Shown: in pieces, positions 51,701-63,876 of the stretch
Numbering within the stretch: the stretch's first letter is position 1
How the letters are laid out: each line of letters begins with the position of its first letter
Assembly: GCF_049243985.1 (NCBI RefSeq)
Contig: NC_135381.1
Coordinates: 18,959,345 to 19,023,344 of the forward strand
Reading direction: 5' to 3'
Length of the DNA stretch: 64,000 nt
Origin: Paroedura picta
Lineage: Eukaryota; Chordata; Lepidosauria; Squamata; Gekkonidae
Made by a program: the position numbers and the translations under genes
Notes under the pieces: generated by a model
Database searches by the model: none
What the model was told of the DNA's origin: nothing
What the model saw: only the letters and a program-made list of their open reading frames with translations

Positions 51701-52610
51701 GAGGATCCTTCCGATCTCAGCGGTTCTCTCAGGTTTAAAACGTTCTAGCTGTGCGGCTTAGAGGTGTTCTTATAACAGAGTGGCTTCTTGCTTTTTGGGG
51801 AGGGGGGCACTTTCTACTTTCAAATGTGCCAGTCCAGGAAAGAGAACATATCCAGAGTTGGGCCACTTTCCTAAGCCATGGCCGAAGGATGATCCTGCTC
51901 GTATCGTTTGCTAGCTGAGTGCCGAGGTGCGGAGGAGGCTCATTGCAAGATGTAGCTTTAGGACATCCCCCCCCCCAACCCACGGCAGGCATGGTCCATT
52001 CATGGTCCGCTGCTGGCAGGAGATGGGCAGTCCAAGGCAGCAGAAGTAGACAAATCCCAGCGACCAGCCTCACATAGCAGGATGGACAGCTTCTTACGAG
52101 TGCCCCAGTGGTCAACTTCTCAGCCCAGTTCCCTAGTGGGTACACTGATGAGTTTGTCCCACAACCTTGCCTGGAGTCCTGTACGGGCTACAGACTAGGA
52201 AGATTCCCTCTGGCTGCAGCCTCTTCACAATCTAAATGACCTCTGCATGTGCAAAAGGGGGGCTGATGGGTGCTGAGCGTGGGCTTGGCTCCAGAGCTCA
52301 CTCGATGCCAGGGCTCAGCTGCCCTGGAACATTTGTAATGAGATCTTCAACGTCTGCCTGTTTTGTCTGCCCTGAGTGGGCAGCGCCATCAAGACCTTCC
52401 CAGCACCTTTTTCCAGACATAGCGGCTTGTGTTTGGCAGGACTGCTCCACGACTTGGGATGAATTCTGTTCCTCCAGCTTCATTCATTGTCCTCAGCGGG
52501 GCATCAGCAGGAGAACCAATCTGAATGTTCTCTTCCCACAAATGAAAACGTTCTGTCTGCCAGTTTGTGGCCCAACCATTTGCTTTTGTGTAATGGTCGT
52601 TTCACAAAAG
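48740..52610. other. No gene recognised; presumed intron or intergenic
   Basis: The longest open frame here is 250 codons (49278-50030, plus). It lacks domain motifs, splice borders or conserved-looking composition, and overlaps equally open frames, so I do not call it a gene. No repeat was recognised. Confidence 0.4.
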
Positions 52611-52711
52611 AGCCCCTTGTAGCGCACAGTGGTAAGGCAGCAGACATGCAGTCTGAAGCTCTGTCCATGTGGCTGGGAGTTCAATCCCAGCAGGCGGCTC
52701 AAGGTTGACTC
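52611..52711 (+). mobile_element. Sauria SINE, head only
   Basis: The tRNA-like head and 'ggctcaaggttgactcag' are present; the centre and BovB-like tail are missing. Confidence 0.85.
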
Positions 52712-54552
52712 AGTTGGGGCTGTCTGAGCATAGGCAGAGCGCCATTTCCCTCATCACTGAGTTACCAGAGCTTCCTGTCTAGTTTCATCAGCCCTTCTTC
52801 AAGAGATGAAGCTTATGCCTCTTCAAACATTTGTTGATCTCTGGCTACCCTGAGCTACTGGCCCTTGCTCTGTGGGTGTCATTTTTACCCCATTTAGTTA
52901 CCTTTCTAAGGTTGACTTCTGCCACAGGTGGTATTGATGCAAGGTTGGTTTCCTTCTCTCCTCCCAGGTGTACCCTCATGTGCCTTAATCGTGCCGCATG
53001 CATGCAGCTGCCGCTACAAAGCAAAACCTGCCTCTCTCCCAAGGAACTCTGACCTCACTGGCAGATCACTTTCAGTCATTAATATTTCAAGGGATGGGCA
53101 ATGCCAGAGTGCACCATGTGGGTTATGCTGTGTCCCTGCCATATGAACCAAAGGGAGGCAAATAAATCTGCTACTCACCAATTTCTATTTTGTTCTGTTT
53201 TACCAGAGTGCATAAATGTCCTTATCTGACAATATCCACACAGTGGTTGTTACAGTCAAGCACTTGAAATAGTCTAGTGCGTGTTCAGAAATGAAGGTGT
53301 ACTTCTTGCTTGTGCCAAAATATGGTTCCCGGGAATGTTCAGACCTCCCCTGTCATCACCAGCTCTGTGGCTCCTCCTCATTGCAAAGTTTGCATGTCTT
53401 TCTTGATACAGGACCCCTTCAGTCTTTTGATTCACTAGCACAGTTGTAGCCATATGAAGGTGCTAGCTTTGCTTGTGCTGCCAGCCCTGCATAATCCAAT
53501 TTATTTATTTTTCTTTTACCAACAGATATAAAGTGATTGCCACTTGAACCCTTAAAAGAGGCTCAGTGCAGGGTTAGGTTCTGAGCCTTTATGGTTTCTG
53601 TCCACCACACCAACAATTTTGTCCCTCTCTAGCTTCAGCTGTAGTTTTATCTGCATTGCAGGAGGGCCGTTTGGTGGCCACTGGTTCCCCTGCTGCACGC
53701 AGCATCAGCATGGCTTGTAGAAGCTCCCTGGCAGCTGGGTGCCCTGTTACATTGCAGCCTGACAAGGCCTGTAATTTATTCTAATTGGTCATTGTGCAGT
53801 CTGTACTGAGAACAGTGTGCCAGGAATGGTGATAACTACACAGCATTGGCACCTGGGCTATGTGGAGCCACCTGGGCGACACCTGAACATCCTCTGCTAA
53901 GTTGCTACTTTACATTCTGATGTTCCTCCCCTGCAAAATGTGTGGTATGAATATGGAATATTGTTTTAGCCAGGGAAAGTGCCTGCTTACCAAGGGATCT
54001 TGCACAGCGGGGAATTTGGGTTTCTCCTATAGCAGGGATGTTAGCTTCTGTGAGCCCATGGACATCTTTGGAATTTTGAGGGCAGCTGGTGAGCACCATC
54101 CCATAATGGCTGCCAGAGGAGATAGAGCTAAACCCCAAATGACTGGTGCAGGAGATAGAGCCAAATAAAATGCCTCTCTTCTTACATTTCCCGGGAGGAA
54201 GGAAAGCCTGAAGGGGGAATGGAATTACACACTAACTAAGAAAAGCCAAGTTACCTACCAGTCCTTCTGTGGTTATGGCATCTGCTGCAAACCTGCTCGT
54301 TTGAATGATGGCAGCCAATAAAAAGCCTTGCCTTATAATCTCCCCACCCACCCTGCAAGCTGCAAGGGAAATACTGGTGGATGTCAAGGTGCTCATGGGC
54401 ACCACATTGGGGAACCTTGTCCTATAGTTTTGGAAGGACCCAGATTTGTTTGCTTTGAGGACCAAAGGAACAGGAGAGTAAACTGAATGCATCAGTTACT
54501 ATTGATAACTTGGAAGGTACAAACTCATTGAGGGGCAGCTTATTTTACTGAT
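52712..54552. other. No gene or repeat recognised
   Basis: Short open frames only. Confidence 0.4.
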
Positions 54553-55190
54553 TTATTTTCTTCCCATTTTCCACTCCAATGGGGACTCAAAGTAGTTTAT
54601 ACCATTCTCCTGTCTTCCAATTTACTGTCACAACTACCCTATGAGGTAGATTAGGCCAGCCTTTTTCAACCTTTTGACGGTGGAGGAGCCCCTGAAATAC
54701 ATTTTCAGGCTTCAAGGACCCCACAGAAGTGACGTCAGCTGGCCACACCCCCTGCCACGCCCCCTGCCACACAACCCAGAAGTGACACAACCATCCACAC
54801 CCTTTGCCATTCTTTTACTCCCTCCCCTTACCTTTACAACAACTACAGTTATGTAGGCCACATAGAAGCTGAGAAGACAGCCCTGACCCCCAGCATCATG
54901 CCACCACTGACTCCCTCCCTCTTTATACCCACAGCCTACCTTACCAAGCCCTCCGGGTGGAGGCCACAAACAAGAGAACTGGCTGCCAAGTCCAATTAGG
55001 CAGGAGGGGAAAGGCCGCAGACCCCCTCTGGAGCTGCTGTGGACCCTCAGGTCCACGGACCCCCGGTTGGGAACCCCTGGATTAGGCTACATGATTGCTT
55101 CCATGACAAAGTAAGGAATTGAAGCTAAGTCTTCCTGGGTCCTGGTCCAGATCCCAACCTTCTCCTACATTAACACTGGCTTGCAGCACT
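54553..55190 (-). mobile_element. MIR/CORE-like SINE split by a hAT element
   Basis: The left part is 'ccactccaatggggactcaaagtagtttataccattctcctg...ctatgaggtagattaggc'. The right part resumes with 'gattaggctacatgattgc' and runs to 'tacattaacactggct'. Confidence 0.65.
54657..55079. mobile_element. hAT MITE with TSD gattaggc
   Basis: CAGCCTTTTTCAACCTTTTG to CCGGTTGGGAACCCCTG, with exact TSD gattaggc at 54649-54656 and 55080-55087. The left end resembles the element at 34767. Confidence 0.85.
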
Positions 55191-55524
55191 GGCCAACTGA
55201 TGCTGAATTGCTTTTAGCCAGTGATGGGATAGAGTTGCTGATTAAAACTCTCCTTTAGCCCTGTTGCTCTGTTGCTGGATGGAGAGCAGGGAAGGAAGAG
55301 AACTGAGGAGAGCATCCTCTGTAGTGCACCAAATTCACCATGTTGTTTCTTTGTAAGTATCCCTGGTGGTGGGGGGGGGGGAGGAGGCTGTCGGCTGCCT
55401 GGTGTGCCTCTTTAACATCTTGTCACTTTGGGCCTGAAACAAATTCATCTCCCCAGGTGCCTGCTTTGGATAGTGGAGTGGCTTCAGATGAGAACTTATT
55501 GATCTTCCCTTCCTTATGTTGCTT

Positions 55525-55640
55525 TATTTACTAAAATGTTTTCTGCTGCTTTTTGGCACTCCCCAAAGTGATTTACAATCCCATAAAATTATGCCAAAGT
55601 AGATAACTGAAAAGCAGTTCAAAAACCCGTCTTTTAAAAA
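55525..55640 (-). repeat. LINE 3'-tail-like fragment
   Basis: 'gcactccccaaagtgatttacaatcccataaaatt' preceded by 'tttatttactaaaatg' looks like a reversed LINE tail. Confidence 0.4.
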
Positions 55641-56232
55641 AGAAACAAATTTCTTTTTTCTGTTTATCTCCGCTTCTTTCTTCTCCTTTGTCCTTAAAGC
55701 AGTTTTCATTCTGTAAGTTCCTAGGAACGGAGACCCTGTGCTCCATAAATAATAGTAATGATGAAGCTGGATCAAGACTGGTGTAGTATTATTCCCATGA
55801 ATTAGTACAATTCCAATGAGTTTGCACAAGACGATAACTGGGAAACTGTGTTTTTGGACTTAAAAGTATTTCTGAGAACTTTCTAGTAGTGACTTCATGC
55901 TACCTGCTTTTGCAGTATAATCTACAGGGGGTGAAGCTCATAATCTACCCATTTTGGGTACCTTATTTAGGGACAACTTGCGTCTTGCAGCTGGCCCTGT
56001 CTAGCTATCTGGGGGTGGGAGTGGTTGAGCTAACAGATGCTCAGCTGTAAAGAGAGGATGCTGAAGCATTTGGGCCACCAAGGAAGAGGTTAGTGAGTCG
56101 AAGTGATTCCAACCAGAGGCCTGGGAAAAGGCTCGTGGCAGAAGGAAGCTCTTGTGGGCTGGTCAGGATGTGCATCTGCCTGAAGAAAGCCTGGTGGCCT
56201 TCCTGCCCGTTCTTATTGCACATAAGGATGGA

Positions 56233-56412
56233 TTCAAATAGGTAGCCGTGGTGGTCTGAAGTAGCACAACAAAACCAGAGTCCAGTAGCACTTTTAAGAC
56301 CAACAAAGATTTATTCAAGGCGTGAGCTTTTGAGTGCAAGCACTCTTCCTCAGACTCGAAAGCTCACACCTTGAATAAATCTTCGTTGGTGCTACTGGAC
56401 TCTGATTTTGTC
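56233..56412. mobile_element. Inverted-arm repeat with hammerhead-like core (copy 6)
   Basis: Full left arm from 'aggtagccgtggtggtctgaagtagcacaac'. A minus-strand block at 56326-56353 has CTGAGGA, A, a GAGTG/CACTC hairpin with a CTTG loop, then AAAAGC. The right arm starts at CGAAAGC, so the second block has only its 3' half. Confidence 0.8.
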
Positions 56413-58165
56413 GTACATATACATAAGTAGAGATAAGCTCCCCTGTAGCGGATACATGTCTGGTGTTTCTGTGAGAGAAGTGGTATTCTCCCATTTGTTA
56501 CCTTATAGTGATGACAGAAGTATTCTCCCATATAGCTGTATAATGTATGAAACATGTCTCCGCCCTGCTCAATTTCTCACCAATGCCCTGCCCAAGGGCC
56601 CCGGCCCAGGACTTGCTTATGATATAGTCTCCCTGTATAGAAGCAATATATTAGGGTCAGCTATCCCTGCTCTAGGGTCTTAGGTGCAGGGCTTTGGTAT
56701 CACTTACTGCCTGATTCTTTTAGGTGGAGATGTCAGGAATTGAACTTGAGACCTTTTGGATGCAAAGCAGATGCTTTACCACTGAGCCAGAGCTCTCCCC
56801 TGTTCCAGCAACTTTGGATCTTATTAACAGGACTTCGTTGACTATGGACAAGAATTGGTTCCAAAACCATCTGCAGTACAATAAGAGCTGCGGGTAGAGA
56901 AATTGTTACCTGTGGGCACAGCCTACTTTTGGTCCTCATGCTCCTTTCTGCACAAAGTGAGAAGTTTTTGCATCTGCTGCCTTGATCTTCTGCACAGTGG
57001 TTCAAATCCACTGCTGGGGAGGATGTTGTCCAGGAAGAGAACACTAACTGAAAGTACAACAGGTGTTCCTTTTACAAGCTGATGTCAGGCTTTTGGTAGG
57101 AGAGAAGCAGGCAGCCCTACCTATAAATACATGGGGAGCCATGAAAGAGAGATGACAAGACTTCAAAGTGGACGAACTGTTGAGATAAGTGCCACTTAGC
57201 CGCATCCTGTGTGTTTGAGATTAGAGTGTTAACTAAATCCACCAAAAGGACCAGTCTTCCTGATGTTGTCTTCTTCCCCCATAGTTTATTCCCTCCCCTC
57301 CCCTCCCCTCCCCTCCCCTCCCCATAGATTGCATTGCCATCAGGAAGGCTCTGCCCTCGCGGCCAGCCACGTGCCCCATACTGTTCCAGCCCTTCCGTGC
57401 AAGGCCTGGCATGCCTAGGCTGCCCTGGGTAGCACGCCCAGCCTGGATCAGCAGCAGAGCGGGTGGAGTACATCTCCGTGTTTTTCCACTCTTGGCAGGG
57501 ATTGGGTACAGGGTTATGGAGAGGTTGCAGGGAGGTAGGTGGTGCCATGCTTCATGCTTGACTCCTGCTTCTGTTGCTCTTTGGAGCTTGGGGTTGCAAT
57601 TTCCTTCTCACAACCAGTTGGGGAGTTGGAGTGGAAGCAGAACAAGAATGTTGGCATGAAGGGAGTAGCTTGAGTTTTGAAGAACTGATTCGAGATCCTG
57701 CTCTGCTGCGACCTGGTGGGACACATCATTTCCCTTTCCAGCTTTTTCTTTTCAATAAATGACTGCAAGACACCCCCTCTTGCCCCTCCAAGCCTGCCAG
57801 AAATGGGGCTATCTGTAGCTTGCCCAGCCCCGTGGAACTGAATGTATTTGAGCTCTCTTGGCAAAGATATGGCTTCTGCTTTTTCCATTGCCATCTCCTA
57901 CATGAGATGGCTGAGGTGGCTCTTGCCAATGGTTCAGGGCATCTGCAGTGGTGGGATTCACTGACCAGTTGACTGGTAGTTCCTGGTCACCTCCTGAATG
58001 CCTCTGGAGAGCTCTCGGTGTTGCAGGCTGCTGTCTCCAATGGGAGTGGAGAGAGTAGGTGATGGTTTCAGAATTGGGTGGGGGCATTCTAATGGCCAGG
58101 AAGGCCCTGGGATTGGACTGAGCAGGACTAAAGAGCTTGTATGTGGTCCATAAACTCTGTGCTTA
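56413..58165. other. No gene recognised
   Basis: Contains a (CCCCT)n microsatellite at 57291-57323. Open frames up to 143 codons cross it and have no family signature. Confidence 0.4.
57291..57323. repeat. (CCCCT)n microsatellite
   Basis: About six to seven CCCCT units. Confidence 0.9.
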
Positions 58166-58618
58166 TCATAGAATCATAGAGTTGGAAGGGGCTGCCATGG
58201 TCAACCAATCCAACCCCCTGCAGAATGCAGAAAATTCACAACTACCTGCCCACACAAAGACCCCAATTCCATATTCAGATGAGCCCCCCCCCCAAAAAAA
58301 ACAGGGCTTTTCTGCATATTGGACATTATAGCATAGTCTGTTTTATGGCAAAGCGCTAGAATTTATTGTGACTCACCAGCACTCCACACCTCTCGAGCTG
58401 TTTTGCATGTTCTGGCTGCTTTTTGCACGTCTTTGGCCTGTCTACCACTGTCAATCACTTTGGCAACCAATCTCTTTCCGGTACTTCAGGTGATTGCCGA
58501 ATTTTTTAAAAAATTCGGCACTGTTCAGGACACAACCCTATCGTTCATCCACTGTAACCTGCCACCTCCTTGAACTTCAGCCCAAAATCCCAATTGCCTT
58601 TTTTGCCACCAAGTCAAA

Positions 58619-58686
58619 CTGCTGGCAGGGGCTCATGGGAATTGCAGTCCATGGATATCTGGAGGACCACAGGTTGACTACCCCTG
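58619..58686. mobile_element. Half of a palindromic hAT MITE inside CR1
   Basis: Right arm only, starting at the centre (gctggcaggggctcatggg) and ending GACTACCCCTG. Confidence 0.8.
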
Positions 58687-58796
58687 GTCTACATGACCTC
58701 TAGATACCTTTTGCACACACTACTGCCAAGACAGGTTTCCCAACCTATAATGATGCATTTGATTTTTCATTCCTAAGTGCAGAACTTTACCAGTTT

Positions 58797-59068
58797 GGTG
58801 TAGTGGTTAGGAGTGCGGACTTCTAATCTGGCGAGCCGGGTTCGATTCTGTGCTCCCCCACATGCAGCCAGCTGGGTGACCTTGGGCTCGCCACGGCACT
58901 GATAAAATTGTTCTGACCGAGCAGTGATATCAGGGCTCTCTCAGCCTCACCCACCCCACAGGGTGTCTGTTGTGGGGAGAGGAATGTGAAGGCGACTGTA
59001 AGCCGCTTTGAGCCTCCTTCGGGTAGGGAAAAGCGGCATATAAGAACCAACTCTTCTTCTTCTTCTTA
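58797..59068 (+). mobile_element. tRNA-derived SINE, full length, inside CR1
   Basis: Head 'ggtgtagtggttaggagtgcgg' with 'gggttcgattc', body 'accgagcagtgatatcagggctctctcagcc', and tail 'aagcggcatataagaaccaactc(ttc)n'. The best-preserved copy of this family here. Confidence 0.95.
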
Positions 59069-59374
59069 CATTTTTTCAGTACTGAATTTCATTTTAGTCT
59101 AGTTTTCCAGCCTGACAGGATCATCCTGTATCCTGATTCTGTCTTCTGCTGTGTTTGCTACCCCTCCACGTTTAGTATCATCAGCAAATTTAATAAGCAC
59201 ACCCTCTATTCCTTCATCCAAATCATTTATGAATATGTTGAACAACACAGGGCTGAGGCACTCCACTCATCACTCCTCTTCAAGAGAGGCATGAAAATTT
59301 AGGCTTGCAGTGACCACACACTTCCTGTCTGAGATCAAAGTGAGGATTTGTGGGTTCAGACTTACTCGTGGACT

Positions 59375-59560
59375 TAATTTGTACCCTGCCTTTCTCCCCA
59401 GTGGGGATCCAAGGTGGCTTACACAATTTTCCTTTCCTCCATTTTATCCTCACAACAAACCGTTGAGGTAGATTAGGCTGAGACTGGCCCAAGCTCTCCC
59501 ACTGAGCTTCCATTGCGTGAGTGAGGATTCAAACCCAGGTTTCAAACACCATATTTTTTC
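59375..59560 (-). mobile_element. MIR/CORE-like SINE
   Basis: 'accctgcctttctccccagtggggatccaaggtggcttac', 'tcctcacaacaaaccgttgaggtagattaggctgag', then 'aggattcaaaccca' near the tRNA-like head. Confidence 0.65.
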
Positions 59561-59608
59561 AAGTTAATGGTGCTTATATTCAATAACTACCTCCATTGCC
59601 CTCTTGAG

Positions 59609-59702
59609 CAGGGGTAGTCAACCTCCAGATGTCCATGGACTACAATTCCCATGGAAATTGTAGTCCATTGACATCTGGAGGACCACAGGTTGACTACCCC
59701 TG
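59609..59702. mobile_element. Palindromic hAT MITE, centre deleted
   Basis: TSD ctcttgag on both sides. The left arm lacks the 'ctgtggtc' part, and the arms meet at cccatggaaattg. Confidence 0.9.
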
Positions 59703-60697
59703 CTCTTGAGTGTAGCTGTCCATCTGAAGACAGCCTGCAAGCTTCTTCCAGACTCTCCCTTTCTAGGTAAGAGAGAATCCTTGGGGGATAGGATGGTGAA
59801 TGGAGTGGAAAATACATGATAAGACTGGAGTCTCGCTTCTGCAGTTTCCTGATACTGCCTACTCTCATCCTCTTTTTTTTTTTTTTTTGCTGGCAGCAGC
59901 TCTTTGGGGGCTCAGAAAAATATTCCCTGTCAGGAACCAAACTGGGACCTTTAGCATGCAAGGCAAATACTTTCAAAATTAGCCCTTCCTGCTGTTCGCT
60001 GGAGTGGGACAAGCAGCAGCAACACCTGGGCAAAAATGGCAGAACCGTCAGAATACATCCCTATCTCTGTTTCAGCCTGCTGGGAAGGACTGGTGCTGTA
60101 GTGGAGGTTGTGGCTGGGTGTGGGTGGATGGGGTGGGGCAGCATGGAAGCGCTGGTTATACTCCGCCGCTTAGCCACCCACACCCTCTCCTATAACCTGA
60201 TTTGCAAACTAGGGGGTGGGGGATTTTCCAGTCTGTCCAGAGATTTTGCGGAAGCAATACAGCCAGGGGGTGAGAGAACATCAGCGAGGTACCAGCATAT
60301 GGGTGCCAGACTCATCTAGTTAGCATGCAGAAAACAAAATCTAAAAATTTTCCTTGTTTGGAAATTACAAGGTTGATAGTTTGAAAATGCAGTTTCAAAA
60401 AAAAAAAAAAAAGCCCCTGATGTTAGTAACATTAATGTTAACTGCTAGGACCCTCTCTACCAGCTCTGCATCCTAGGTTTGTGGAGTTCTGGCCCTTTCC
60501 CTCCTGCCTGTCTTCAAGGCATGGCTGCTTACCATGCAGGGATGCCTTTTAGTTATGGTCCTGGTAATCCTCATTATTTCTGCTGAACATTCCCCCTCCA
60601 ATTGCCGCCCAATCCTGGGGAAAAACGCAATTGCTTTCCCTGCGACGCAAGTGCAGGATGCATTCTGCAGCTGCTTTGTTAGGGAAGGTGTCCTGCA

Positions 60698-60710
60698 GTT
60701 GCCTAGCAAC
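60698..60710. promoter_or_regulatory. RFX X-box-like motif
   Basis: GTTGCCTAGCAAC, a palindromic X-box with a one-base spacer. Confidence 0.45.
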
Positions 60711-61060
60711 TGTAACTCCCTCCCTTTGCCCTGCCCCCACAGTGCTCTGGTGCTGGTGGAATGAGAGCCAAATGTAAAAGGAAGAGAGGAGGGCTGGGAA
60801 ATGGCAGCCCCCCAGAAAATATGGGGGTTGCACTGAAGCAAGAGAGCATTCCCAGAGCAAGAGGGCCAAGGCCAGAACTGCTGTCATGCTACTCTGTAGG
60901 CCTCCCCCCCCCCCCCTCCCAATATCCTGCAGCTTGTATAACAACTCCCTGGCAAATAGATGACTGCTTGACTGGCCAGAAAGGGATTTAAATGGTTATA
61001 GGGTGAGGGGTAGCAGGGGCTGGCTCGGCAGTGGCCCTCCCTAGCCGTAATCCTCTAGGG

Positions 61061-61196
61061 CAGGGGTAGTCAACCTGTGGTCCTCCAGATGTCCATGGAC
61101 TACAATTCCCATGAGCCCCTGCCAGCGTCTGCTGGCAGGGGCTCATGGGAATTGTGGTCCATGGACATCTGGAGGACCACAGGTTGACTACCCCTG
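61061..61196. mobile_element. Palindromic hAT MITE
   Basis: Both arms complete; TSD ctctaggg on both sides. Confidence 0.95.
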
Positions 61197-61520
61197 CTCT
61201 AGGGCCCTCACTAACTCATGTTGCATCTTCCTTCAAACACCCTAATTCAGTAAGATGTCAGAAGGCCTCCTTGGAGTCCATTTTAGAAATCACAGACTGA
61301 GCTGAGCTCTGTGCAACATCCCTTTCCCACGTGTGTGTCCAGCACACAGCTGACGCTGCGCTCCCCCACTACCCACCCCCAGATTCCTCCTGCAGCTCCT
61401 CTGCTGCCTACAACTCTTCATGCCTGTTTTTCCTACTCACTTTCCATGACCCCCCCCTTCCCTAAAAATATATATACTTTTTTAGCCGGCTTGAAGTTTT
61501 GACCTGCACCAGGCTGGTTA

Positions 61521-61718
61521 GGGCTGCCAACCTCCAGGAGGGGTCTGGAGATTGCTTACTATTACAACTCATCTGCAGATGACAGAGATCAGTTCCCCTG
61601 GAGAAAGCGAAGGGTGGACTCCATGGCCTGCTGAGGTCTCTGTCCTCTCCAAATCCTGCCCTATCCAGGCTCCACCCCCAAATCTCCAGGTGTTTCCCAA
61701 TTCAGAGTTGGCAGCCCT
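61521..61718. mobile_element. MITE with GGGCTGCCAAC / GTTGGCAGCCC ends
   Basis: The TIRs match over about 11 bp. The body 'ctacagagatcagttcccctggag'-like and 'ccaaatctccaggtgtttccc' belongs to a very common squamate MITE. The superfamily is not determined, as no clear TSD is visible. Confidence 0.7.
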
Positions 61719-63876
61719 ATGCATCATACACCCATGTGTCTTGTAGGGAGGAGGAGCTATTGGCTCCAGCCCTGTAGGATCCACTTTCCTGCTTCTGTCT
61801 CCTGCTGGGCTGTGTATTCCAGCTGGCTAAGTGGAGCTGGCTGGCTATCGGTGCCACGTCCCTGTTGGATGGGCAGGCAGCCAGAGAGGCTGCTTGAGGC
61901 CAGCGAGGGGGGGTTGTTGGAGGAGGGAGACTGCAAGTGTGTATGTGTTGGACGGGGGCTTCTTGAACAGCTTGGCTTGACTTAATGGCCTTTATGTGGG
62001 CCACAATGGCCTGTCCCTGGTGCCAACCCCTGTCCTATCTTTATTGGTGAGGCTAATTATTTCTATCTTTAGGGTGATAGATCTGCCCCCCCCCCCGCTT
62101 CCTTTCCCCTTCCTGTCTGAAACCTTGAGAGCAAGAAGGGATGAATGAGACAGCTGTCTAGCAGGTTTGATTCCTGCTGAGGCCTTGCTGCTTCAAAGGC
62201 TTGGTTGCTTCCGGACAGTATGGCCGTGATCCCCGTTGCAAACAGATTGGGCTAAGGTTTCCTGGGACAGGGTGACCTCCACATATCTGCTTGCCACAGG
62301 GTGGCAAAGGAAGCTTTCCTTCTGCTGGTGGAAACTAGCTTTGCTAGTGTCAGCTGGGATCCGGCCTAGTACCAGCTCAGTTGGGTGTATGCAGTTGCCG
62401 AGGCAACCGAGCAAGCAGGCTGTCTGCCTCTGGCCCCTCCCCTGCTCTCTGCCTTGAAATAGCATCTGTGCCTGACAGCATCTTTGCTTGCTGGCAGAGG
62501 AGGGTGAGGCTGAGTTGGGGCTGGGAGGAAATTCCTGCAGGAGGTGTGGACGTGAAAGAGCCTGGGTGTGCTCCCTCTCTGCAGCCCTCATTAAAACAGA
62601 AGAAGAAAAAGAAAGAACGAAAAGCTCCGGGTATCTAGTGCTTGCAGCTGTGCTGGAGAGCAGAGTTGAGGCTGGGAGGGGAGTTGCACAGCAGGCTTCC
62701 CATGGTGGGAGGAAGGCATGTGGGCGCCACCCTCTCTTCCGTGAGTGTGGGGCTGTGGCTTGCTGCAGGCCTTGGGTGGGGCTCAGTTGACCAAGTCCCC
62801 TGGGCGGGGCGGCTCCTGCCCAACAGTCTGATTACCAGACTCTGTATCCCATTAATTCCTTGCTGTCTGCAAGCATTTGTAAAGAGTGCACCCTCTCCAA
62901 ACTAGTTTCATTTCTCCAAGAATAAAAGGCCCTGAATGTATTGTGGGCTCCTCTGTCTCTGGTGCAAGAACCAGGTCCTCAACCCTGGTGGGATTGCAAG
63001 TTCCGTGAGGGCAAGTTCATGAGTCATCCACCAACTTTTAAAAAACATGAGACTTAAGAGAGCTACCCTTAACGTTCTTCAAACAAAGTCTTGTGGTTTT
63101 GGAATCTTTAAAGGTCACATTTCATGTCGGCAGGAGATAAGTAATGTACAGGAGATGGAATCGATGGAAATGGGATTGTGTGGCTTTAGGGCTGTTGTTG
63201 GATCTTGGGAGGTTGAAATGCTGAGCTGTCATTCAGCGAGAAGAAAATCGCATTGGCAGAGGTTTGGAAGGCTCTCATGTGGAAGAGACGTCTTTTTCTT
63301 CTAAAGACTATAACGTAATTGACCTTCACTTTTAATTGTGACTTTTGAAATTTTGCCACTTCAGTTTTTTTTCCTTGTAGACGGATGACAGTTAAACTTT
63401 CACACTCCCATCTGCTGAGAGTGATACCTTTTCCGCACGCAGGGCCAAATCGCGTGATGTCTCCTACCTGCAATTGCGAGATAGTAAATTGCACTATTTA
63501 TCCCCTCCACAGTCTGCCTCCCATCTTGCCTTTTCACTAGCGGGGGGGGGGGGGGAGGCACCAGAGAGAGCAATGCCCCAGCCAATATCTTACGGCTGGA
63601 ATCTTTTAAGGTTTTTTTTTTTGGGGGGGGGGGTTGCCAGCAGGATCCAGCAGCTCTCCAGCTCACTTCTTTTCACAGACCCATTGAAATGCAGCACAGG
63701 TGGCGCAGTGGTGGCCAGGAGAGGTGAGTAAGCAGCGAGGGCAAGATAACACTAAAGATACTCTTGCGTGTTTCCCCCTACATATGGTCCTATCCCTGGC
63801 TGCTCGTTGATTGTTCACCTCTGGGATGTGTGGTAGAGATTGATAACTCCACTTTCCTGTATTTACCACATTGTGC
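61719..63876. other. No gene recognised; possible regulatory sites
   Basis: Holds an X-box motif at 62394-62407 and long poly(G) runs at 63541-63556 and 63621-63632. Short open frames only. Confidence 0.4.
62394..62407. promoter_or_regulatory. RFX X-box-like motif
   Basis: GTTGCCGAGGCAAC. Both half-sites are perfect; the two central bases differ from the usual AT. Confidence 0.45.

Larger units (their letters stand above)
58166..59280 (-). mobile_element. CR1 LINE 3' region with two nested insertions
   Basis: Starts 'atcatagaatcatagagttggaagggg', the reversed CR1 3' end. It continues with 'aatccaaccccctgcagaatgcag', 'cctataatgatgcatttgatttttc' and 'tgttgaacaacacagggctgagg', all recognisable CR1 sequence. 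A half palindromic MITE (58619-58686) and a SINE (58797-59068) interrupt it. Confidence 0.8.

Noticed and set aside
63541-63632. Long poly(G)/poly(C) runs here and elsewhere (for example 37556, 51343, 55368, 60903)
   Set aside because: Many homopolymer G/C runs exist across the window; without read data I cannot tell real mutational bias from sequencing or assembly error.
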